Below are positions 1 through 5,326 of a stretch of DNA of 5,326 nt, in pieces. The stretch lies in the NCBI GenBank assembly GCA_937916075.1, contig CALGHW010000438.1, positions 1 to 5,326 of the forward strand. Reading direction: 5' to 3'. This stretch comes from an uncultured Prevotella sp. (lineage in GTDB: Bacteria > Bacteroidota > Bacteroidia > Bacteroidales > Bacteroidaceae). Position 1 is the stretch's first letter. Every line of letters begins with the position of its first letter. The notes under the pieces were generated by a model. The model saw only the letters and a program-made list of their open reading frames with translations, did not search any database and was not told where the DNA came from. The position numbers were made by a program, and so were the translations under genes.

Positions 1-3000
1 ATAGCTGCCGTCCTCTATCCAGCGGTCGCTGAAGCGATTGTTCTGCATCGGGTCACCGTAGCAGGCGCGTGGCAGGTCGGTCACCTGTCCCTCATAGTGC
101 CAACGGCCTGTCTCGGCCACCTGCTGGTTGTAGAGGGTGCTTCCGGAGTTGAGCACGGAGCGCTGGTAGTTGTAGATGTCGTTGCCTAAGCTGTAGTTGA
201 AGCCCACGTTCAGGGTGAGGTGTTTCCAGCTTACAGTAGCAAAGATGTTGCCGTAGATATCGGGGTTGGGATCACCAATCACGACCTTGTCGTCTGCGGA
301 AATCTCGCCATCACCGTTTTGGTCTACAAACCATACGTCGCCGGCCTTGAAACTTGTCTTTGCACCTGTCGCGTCTTTCATATACAGGTAGTTGCCGTCC
401 TTGCCAGCACTCTTGGCCTGGGCATCGTCGGCAAGCACACCGTTGGTTTTGTAACCATAGAAGAGGCCCACGGGATTGCCCTCTGCAGTGAGGATATTGT
501 CAGTGCCGTAGACAGAGCTTGTGATAGAACCTTCGGGCAGCTTGGTCACCTTGTTCTTGTAGTGACCTACCGTGGCGCCCACCTCTGCGGTCCAGTCCTT
601 GGTCACAACAGGCTTGAAGGCAAACTGCACCTCATAACCGTTGTTCTGCAGGGAGCCACCGTTGGTCCAGTAATTGTTGATACCGCCCATCGGCTTGTCA
701 AAGTGAACGAGGGTCAACAGGTTGCTGGTTTTGTGGAGGAAGTAGTCGAAGCCCACGCTGACACGGTTGTCGAGCAGGTTGGCCTGGAAGCCTACGTTCC
801 ACTTCTTGGTGGTTTCCCACTGAATCTTGTCGTTACCCACATTGGTCAGCTGGATACCGGTATACTTCTGGTTGTATCTCACGGTGTTGAAGCTGCTGCG
901 GGCGGCATAGTTGCTGATGTCGTCGTTGCCGCTCACATCGAATCCGGCATTGACGCGCAGGTAGTCGATGCCTACGTTCTTGGGGAACCAGCTCTCGTTG
1001 GTTACCACCCAGCCCAACTGGATGCTGGGGAACAAGGCCCACTGCACACCGAACATCTTCAATCCGTCGGCATTCTTGCCAAAGCGGCTGTTGGACTCGG
1101 CAGAGAGCGACAGGGTAGCGAAGTAACGGTTCTTGTAGTTATAGTCCACATTGGCATACCACTGCAAATACTTCCACAAGTCGTTGGAACCAGAAATACC
1201 AGGATAAGGACTGGTGCTGAGCGTCGGGTTCTTATCGGATGTCTCACCGTCATACTGGGTGGACAAATCGCTTCCGTCAAAATTGAAGTAGTTGTAGCGG
1301 AAGCCACCAAAGGCGGCCAGGTTATGGGCACCGTAGTTGTGCTCCCAGGTCAGTCGGGTGTCCGACATAAAGTTGGTCTCCTTGGAGAAGAGGGAGGCAG
1401 CCATACTGGTCACCGTACCCATACCATCCACATAGAACGAGGGCACACCGGTGTAGGGACGGTGGTAGCGCTGGGCGATACGGTTCAGGGTATAGCTCAG
1501 ATCCTCGGTCAGGCGGAATCCCTTGCCCAACTGTACGGTAGGCGCCAGACGGATGTTGAAGAAGGTGTTCTCCGCACGGTTTTTGTTGTCACCAGAGGCA
1601 TTGGCCAGGATAGCGGTCGGGTTGGCCAGCGAATACTCTGTGCCCAACTGTCCGAAGATGTCGTCGGCACCGTTGAGGAGCGTGGTGAAGCTGCCGGTCA
1701 CGGCGTTATACTGGTAGGGAGATATCAGCGGCGACTTGATGAGTCCCAAGAAGGTGGGCGAGGTGATGGCGCCTGTCGAGAGGTCGGCCGACACACCGTC
1801 ATCAAACACATTGGTATTGGCACGTGAGAACGAGATATCAAACTTGGTATCCAGTCCTTTGATGATGTTGATATCGGTATTGAAACGGATGTTCAAGCGA
1901 TCAAAGTCATTGCCTTTGGCTGTGCTCTCCGATTTCATGTAGCCTACCGAGAGGTTGTACATACCCACTTCATCACCACCTTGCACGTTGATGCCATAGT
2001 TCTGGGTCAGGGCATTGCGGTATACTTCCTTGCTCCAGTCGGTGTTATTATGATAGGTGTGGTAATAATAACCGTTGGGGTCGTCGTTGAGGAAGTTGTA
2101 GTTGATTTTACGGCTGCCCACCCGGTCGGTGTTGTCCTTGATGGTTCCCAACATCTCTGCGGCATAGGCACGATATTGGGTTGCGTCCATCATCGTGGGC
2201 AATTGCGGAATGAGCTGCACCCCTACCGAGATATTGGCGTCGATACGGGTGGCCATGGAGTGTCCGCGCTTGGTGTCAATGAGGATGACACCGTTGGCAC
2301 CACGCGAGCCATAGAGGGCGGTGGCGTTTTTCAGCACGGTCACCTTCTCGATATCGTCGGTCGAGATGTTGGCCAACAGATTATTGAACTGCCCCAAGTG
2401 GAGGGAAGCCCGGTTAAGCTGCATGTCCTGCTCCACGCCGTCCACAATCACGAGGGGCTGCGAGTTGGCATTGAGCGAGTTCAAGCCACGGATAAACATC
2501 GAGGCGCCGATGCCGGGAGCGGCCGAACGCGACAAGGAGCGCACGTCGCCACCAAGCTGGTTGGCAATGGTTCCGTCGACCGACGCGCCACGCTCTGTCA
2601 CCGGGGTGGTGTGTGTGGCGGTGATGGTGGTACCATCCTCATACATCGGGTCAAACTTGTCGCTGAGCATATTGATACGCACCTGCTGTTTGGTGTCACC
2701 CGCCACGATGCCTACCTGCTGGGAAAGATAGCTGGGGGTATGCACATAGAGCGAGGTCACAAACTTGGGCACCTGGATGGAGAACGTTCCATCGTCCTCG
2801 GTCATGGCCGTATAACGCTTGTCGCCTAAGGCCTGAAGCTGCACACCGCCCAAGGGACGGTTGGTAGCCTTATCGTAAACCACACCGTGAATGGTCACGG
2901 TGGGGTATTTAGCTTTGGCGGAAGCGGGCCGCTTGGGCTGTTTTACTTCTGTCTTGTCGGCATCCGTGTCATCCACCTGGGCACAGGCGTATGCACTGAC

Positions 3001-3069
3001 TCCGAAAGCGAAGGCGCAGGCAGTCAGTCTAAGACCGTACTTCTGCATGATATCGTTGATGCTTTTCAT
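1..3069 (-). CDS. SusC/RagA-family TonB-linked outer-membrane transporter, C-terminus cut by window edge
   Basis: My translation from the ATG at 3067-3069 is open for 1023 codons to the window edge. In this family the barrel imports oligosaccharides or peptides across the outer membrane using TonB energy, usually capped by a SusD lipoprotein. Residues 1-30 form a signal peptide (basic N-region, hydrophobic core, likely cleavage ACA|Q). Residues 31-56 are a charged linker, acidic then Lys/Pro-rich. Residues about 57-135 are a CarboxypepD-regulatory-like beta domain (IHGVVYDKATNRPLGGV; EDDGTFSI). The plug spans about 147-268 and carries the family signatures IRGLNSLN (193-200), PLVIVDGVEQD (205-215), VLKNATALYGSRGANGVI (ending at 262) and TKRG. 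The rest is barrel, aromatic-rich, with a late DQNGDGE motif at 916-922. The last visible residues, WIEDGSY, match the point where SusC proteins usually have about 50-80 residues left. A second ATG at codon 8 is possible but less natural. No standard TonB box is visible. The gene starts 5 nt after the fasciclin lipoprotein. The family is secure; the substrate is unknown. Confidence 0.96.
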   Translation of the reverse strand, partial: MKSINDIMQKYGLRLTACAFAFGVSAYACAQVDDTDADKTEVKQPKRPASAKAKYPTVTIHGVVYDKATNRPLGGVQLQALGDKRYTAMTEDDGTFSIQVPKFVTSLYVHTPSYLSQQVGIVAGDTKQQVRINMLSDKFDPMYEDGTTITATHTTPVTERGASVDGTIANQLGGDVRSLSRSAAPGIGASMFIRGLNSLNANSQPLVIVDGVEQDMQLNRASLHLGQFNNLLANISTDDIEKVTVLKNATALYGSRGANGVILIDTKRGHSMATRIDANISVGVQLIPQLPTMMDATQYRAYAAEMLGTIKDNTDRVGSRKINYNFLNDDPNGYYYHTYHNNTDWSKEVYRNALTQNYGINVQGGDEVGMYNLSVGYMKSESTAKGNDFDRLNIRFNTDINIIKGLDTKFDISFSRANTNVFDDGVSADLSTGAITSPTFLGLIKSPLISPYQYNAVTGSFTTLLNGADDIFGQLGTEYSLANPTAILANASGDNKNRAENTFFNIRLAPTVQLGKGFRLTEDLSYTLNRIAQRYHRPYTGVPSFYVDGMGTVTSMAASLFSKETNFMSDTRLTWEHNYGAHNLAAFGGFRYNYFNFDGSDLSTQYDGETSDKNPTLSTSPYPGISGSNDLWKYLQWYANVDYNYKNRYFATLSLSAESNSRFGKNADGLKMFGVQWALFPSIQLGWVVTNESWFPKNVGIDYLRVNAGFDVSGNDDISNYAARSSFNTVRYNQKYTGIQLTNVGNDKIQWETTKKWNVGFQANLLDNRVSVGFDYFLHKTSNLLTLVHFDKPMGGINNYWTNGGSLQNNGYEVQFAFKPVVTKDWTAEVGATVGHYKNKVTKLPEGSITSSVYGTDNILTAEGNPVGLFYGYKTNGVLADDAQAKSAGKDGNYLYMKDATGAKTSFKAGDVWFVDQNGDGEISADDKVVIGDPNPDIYGNIFATVSWKHLTLNVGFNYSLGNDIYNYQRSVLNSGSTLYNQQVAETGRWHYEGQVTDLPRACYGDPMQNNRFSDRWIEDGSY

Positions 3070-3074
3070 ATTCG
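3070..3074 (-). other. 5-nt operon junction, likely translational coupling of lipoprotein and SusC-like gene
   Basis: On the minus strand the TGA of the fasciclin lipoprotein is followed by cgaat and then the ATG of the transporter. A purine-rich stretch (aaagaagac) at the end of the lipoprotein gene lies just upstream and is the only candidate ribosome contact. The spacing supports one mRNA and coupled, possibly near-stoichiometric, translation of the two surface proteins. There is no room for an independent promoter or terminator. Confidence 0.6.
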
Positions 3075-4835
3075 TCAGTCTTCTTTGGTTGCATTAGCGT
3101 TATATTCGTCTTGGGCCACAGGACGCAAGATGATGGAAATAAGACGTATCTCCCGGCTGAAATTCTTCTGCTGGGCAGCAGTAAGGAAAGGTACCTTAAT
3201 CTGGAGGGTCGGTCCGACATCTGTACCGGCATAAGACACGGGGAAGGTCATCTTGCCCAACAGCAAGGTGTCGGCCAAGAGCATTCCGCTGGCATCTGTG
3301 CGGTGCTCATAGTCATTATATACGGTGAAGGCCTGCTGCTTATTTTCCTTCTCCGGATTCTCCACGCCGTCTGAGCTAAAGCGCCAGATATTGGTGCTGG
3401 TCTCCTTGTCGCCGGCCTTGGCATAGTAGAGGTTGAACTTATACTGGTTGGGCAGCGTGTCGATGGTATTGGTGGACTTGGAGTAGCCCGGAGCAAACAC
3501 GGCATAGATATTATAGGTGTCTGACTTCACATTGGGCAGAGATATATCAAGCGTAGGACACGACTTACCACTGGGCTGTACATAATAGAAGGAGTAACGA
3601 CGACTCTCTTTTTGGCCGTTGTTTATTGTAAAATTGGCATTCGAGCCCGTTCCCAAAGTCACTTTAAGTACAGACGAAGGAGAAGCGGTGATGTTCATCT
3701 CCGGTGAGTACACCTCCCAGGGATGAGCCGCATAAGAACTGACCACATAAGCCTGTCCGTTGCTCAACTGAATCTTATCACCCTCCTGCTTGCCTAAGAT
3801 TTCCTGCGGGTTAGACAGCTTGTTACGGCGCGTGCTCAGCAAGGTATCTGTCGGCACGGTCTGGTCGCCCGTCAGCCACTTGTTGTAGCGGCTGTTGTTG
3901 CTGTACACCAAACTGCGGAAGAGGTCATACTTCGCCAGCGAGTCTTTCAGATACGCTATCTCCTTCATGCTGTAGGTCTGGTCAACGATATTGCCAGAAT
4001 TGTCCAGTCCACGATAAGGTAGTTTTTCCTTGAACTTATAGTAGGCCAAGCCCTTCTCCACCTCTGCCTTCCATGCCTCGTTGGTGGGCAGCACCATGGT
4101 ATAGGAGCTGTCCTCGGCATCCATATAGGCCCGGAGCTTGCTGTCCATGAAGTTATAGTTGACAATCACCGAGTCGATATACGTCTGCTTTCCGTCCACG
4201 ATAGGGCCAATCACACTGTTGTCGACATCCAGATAGGACATGTTATACTTGCGGTAATAGGCGACCAGCGAGTCAATGCCGAGTGCCGTTGTCTTGGCAT
4301 TATTGTTCAGGAAGGCGGAGATGTTGGGATAATATTGGGCCACACCGTCAATCTTGTGCATCACACCGTTGGAGCTGGGCACGTTCAGTTTTGTCACATT
4401 GATGCCGTCGAAAGAGCAAGTGCCATTGTTGGCGAAGTCAAACGACTTGTCGTTCTGCATCCGGATGCGCTTGGGTTCGGTCCATGTGCCCGAAACGCCA
4501 TAGCTGTAGTCGGCCACATGGTTCTTGACAAACTCCAGCACCAGCTGGGCAGAGTCCATGTTCTCATACTGGGCCAGATCGAGCTTGCCGTCCACCGGAG
4601 CCCATACCGTATAGCTGTTGGCGCTGCTGAGCACCTTGTCATATCCAGTCTTCTTCAGCAAGCTGGCAAAATGAGTCAATTCGCTGTCACCGCTGATGTT
4701 CTCCCACAACGTCTGGTCGGCCGACGGGTTGGCGTCGTGGCGTGCGTCATTGTAGTCGTCAAAGTCGGTACATGAGGTAGCCGACAGGATTCCTGCCGCT
4801 ACCATCATGACTCCATAATATATATTTTTCTTCAT
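3075..4835 (-). CDS. Fasciclin (FAS1) domain surface lipoprotein of a SusC locus
   Basis: This is a complete 586-residue protein from the ATG at 4833-4835 (MKKN...); the TGA is at 3075-3077. An in-frame ATG at 4845-4847 would add MFEN. I prefer the later start because MKK followed by a hydrophobic stretch is a normal lipoprotein signal. The lipobox is ATSC with Cys22, followed by TDFDDYND, acidic residues consistent with the Bacteroidota surface-export signal. FAS1 repeat 1 covers about 40-175, with H1-like YTVWAPVDGKLD (75-86), a central FVKNHVADYSY and H2-like NGVMHKIDGV (156-165). A diverged FAS1 repeat 2 covers about 180-380, with YTMVLPTNEAW (245-255) and NGQAYVVSSY (359-368), then HPWEVYSPE. 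Residues about 385-586 are Tyr- and beta-rich, probably a sandwich or carbohydrate-binding-like fold. FAS1 domains generally serve adhesion or protein and glycan binding; here an accessory ligand-binding role beside the transporter is inferred. No catalytic motif was seen. Seven D-S/T-hydrophobic O-glycosylation sequons are present. Two further cysteines (140, 426) could pair. The gene is co-transcribed with its neighbours by spacing. Confidence 0.88.
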   Translation of the reverse strand: MKKNIYYGVMMVAAGILSATSCTDFDDYNDARHDANPSADQTLWENISGDSELTHFASLLKKTGYDKVLSSANSYTVWAPVDGKLDLAQYENMDSAQLVLEFVKNHVADYSYGVSGTWTEPKRIRMQNDKSFDFANNGTCSFDGINVTKLNVPSSNGVMHKIDGVAQYYPNISAFLNNNAKTTALGIDSLVAYYRKYNMSYLDVDNSVIGPIVDGKQTYIDSVIVNYNFMDSKLRAYMDAEDSSYTMVLPTNEAWKAEVEKGLAYYKFKEKLPYRGLDNSGNIVDQTYSMKEIAYLKDSLAKYDLFRSLVYSNNSRYNKWLTGDQTVPTDTLLSTRRNKLSNPQEILGKQEGDKIQLSNGQAYVVSSYAAHPWEVYSPEMNITASPSSVLKVTLGTGSNANFTINNGQKESRRYSFYYVQPSGKSCPTLDISLPNVKSDTYNIYAVFAPGYSKSTNTIDTLPNQYKFNLYYAKAGDKETSTNIWRFSSDGVENPEKENKQQAFTVYNDYEHRTDASGMLLADTLLLGKMTFPVSYAGTDVGPTLQIKVPFLTAAQQKNFSREIRLISIILRPVAQDEYNANATKED

Positions 4836-4857
4836 GTTTTCAAACATTAATTGTTAA
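4836..4857 (-). promoter_or_regulatory. A/T-rich translation initiation region before the fasciclin lipoprotein
   Basis: The 22 nt between the upstream TAA and the preferred ATG of the lipoprotein read, on the minus strand, as an A/T-rich run (attaacaattaatgtttgaa, then aac) with no Shine-Dalgarno-like GGAGG. This fits Bacteroidota, where A-rich leaders rather than SD pairing often set initiation. The stretch contains the alternative upstream ATG (4845-4847). It is too short to hold a full -33/-7 Bacteroidota promoter, so translation probably depends on read-through transcription from upstream. Confidence 0.4.
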
Positions 4858-5326
4858 TTAGAACCAATCTTCTGAATACTGGTCGTTGTCTACCACGTCA
4901 ACGGGCACCATCTCGATGAAGTCAAACTGCCACTTCAACTGGTCGCTGGTGGTGGCGTTCTTGAAGCGGAGCCAGTAGTCCTGTCCTTGCTTCATCTCGA
5001 CACGGCCCAAAATCTTGCGGAGGTCTTGCACGGCACTCTCACCGCGGGTGTTCTGTGACTCCATGTCAGGCGTGTTTGTCTCGGGGTGTCCGTAGAAGCT
5101 GGCCGGACCTCTCATGTAGCCACGGGTACGCATGGCCTTGTCGGAAGCGATACCCTGGTCCTCTTCCTCATAGAACGGTGTCCAACCGATACGGGGATCG
5201 GTGAAGTCGATACGCATATCCAAGGGGATGTCGAGGGCCTTCATGTCCTGAATGTTGGGCGACTCGCCGATGAAGAACTGCACGAATCCCATGTGTGAGG
5301 CGCAGGCATAGTAGAAGCGCAGCTCA
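4858..5326 (-). CDS. C-terminal part of a SusC-locus surface protein, possibly fasciclin-associated; 5' end outside window
   Basis: The frame is open from the window edge (first full codon at 5323-5325) to the TAA at 4858-4860, giving 156 visible residues. The Met at 5290-5292 is internal, because in-frame coding (ELRFYYACASH) continues upstream of it. The visible part reads as a beta-rich domain: ELRFYYACASHMGFVQFFIG, then LDIPLDMRIDF, IGWTPFYEEEDQG, DKAMRTRGYMRGPASFYG, a segment LRKILGRVEMKQGQDYWLRF, and a final strand FDFIEMVPVD. From memory, this strand order and the 'K-MR-RG-M-GP' motif recur at the C-termini of fasciclin-domain or DUF-type surface proteins of Bacteroidota SusC/D loci (possibly the family called DUF5108). 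I could not verify this by search. The fold resembles a galactose-binding or CBM-like sandwich, which is inference. The N-terminal signal and any FAS1 domain would lie beyond 5326. The stop is 22 nt before the next gene's preferred start, so the two share an operon. The gene is real; its function is unknown. Confidence 0.8.
   Translation of the reverse strand, partial: ELRFYYACASHMGFVQFFIGESPNIQDMKALDIPLDMRIDFTDPRIGWTPFYEEEDQGIASDKAMRTRGYMRGPASFYGHPETNTPDMESQNTRGESAVQDLRKILGRVEMKQGQDYWLRFKNATTSDQLKWQFDFIEMVPVDVVDNDQYSEDWF

Noticed and set aside
220..1827. 535-codon plus-strand open frame
   Set aside because: It lies in exact antisense register with the SusC-like gene. Its open stretch is bounded by the antisense of rare sense codons (TTA at 187-189, TCA at 1825-1827), so it exists only because the real gene avoids TTA, CTA and TCA. 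The product is a low-information Val/Gly/His-rich string with no family signature.
1981..2829. 282-codon plus-strand open frame
   Set aside because: It has the same antisense register and cause. It ends at 2827-2829, the complement of a TTA Leu codon in the transporter, and the SusC signatures on the other strand (IRGLNSLN, GSRGANGV) are decisive.
2970..3000. Possible lipobox in the SusC-like signal peptide (SAYAC, Cys29)
   Set aside because: Tyr at the -2 position is atypical, and SusC-family barrels are normally cleaved by signal peptidase I; ACA|Q fits that better.
2887..3374. Short plus-strand frames across the lipoprotein-transporter junction, considered as a possible small gene
   Set aside because: They overlap the signal peptide region of the transporter and the C-terminus of the lipoprotein on the coding strand, and show no domain, plausible start or independent promoter.
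4335..4775. 146-codon plus-strand open frame
   Set aside because: It is in-register antisense to FAS1 repeat 1 of the lipoprotein, which has clear domain motifs; there is no start context or recognisable product.
5290..5292. ATG at 5290-5292 as the true start of the right-edge gene
   Set aside because: The frame stays open upstream to the window edge and encodes a beta strand (ELRFYYACASH) fitting the same domain, and no signal peptide follows the Met; it is an internal residue.

Overview
The window looks like part of a Bacteroidales (Bacteroidota) chromosome with moderate G+C, of the Prevotella/Bacteroides/Alistipes type. The evidence is a SusC/RagA-family TonB-dependent transporter with its CarboxypepD-like N-terminal domain, a lipoprotein with acidic residues right after the lipobox cysteine, and gene starts without a clear Shine-Dalgarno sequence. 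The genus cannot be fixed from this sequence.

All real coding content is on the minus strand, so the locus reads from right to left. (1) At the right edge (4858-5326) is the 3' end of a gene whose visible part is a beta-rich C-terminal domain, of a kind often found in surface proteins of SusC/fasciclin loci. (2) After 22 nt comes a complete lipoprotein (3075-4835) with two fasciclin (FAS1) repeats and a C-terminal beta-sandwich-like region. (3) After only 5 nt comes a SusC/RagA-like outer-membrane transporter (1-3069). It runs off the left edge with 1023 residues visible and only its C-terminal end missing. A SusD-like lipoprotein would be expected just beyond position 1, but it is not in the window.

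The close spacing indicates one operon, and the promoter probably lies beyond the right edge. The likely product is an outer-membrane uptake complex: a TonB-dependent barrel working with surface-anchored FAS1 and beta-sandwich proteins that may bind a glycan, peptide or matrix ligand. The substrate cannot be read from this sequence. No catalytic enzyme, mobile element, RNA gene, CRISPR array or terminator was seen. The only non-coding stretches are the 5-nt and 22-nt gaps.

Several long plus-strand reading frames lie exactly antisense to these genes and are codon-bias shadows. I found no convincing new system. The points most worth a second look are the FAS1-SusC gene order, the possible relation between the C-terminal domains of the two upstream proteins, a concentration of Bacteroides-type O-glycosylation sequons in the FAS1 lipoprotein, and the lack of a canonical TonB box in the transporter.
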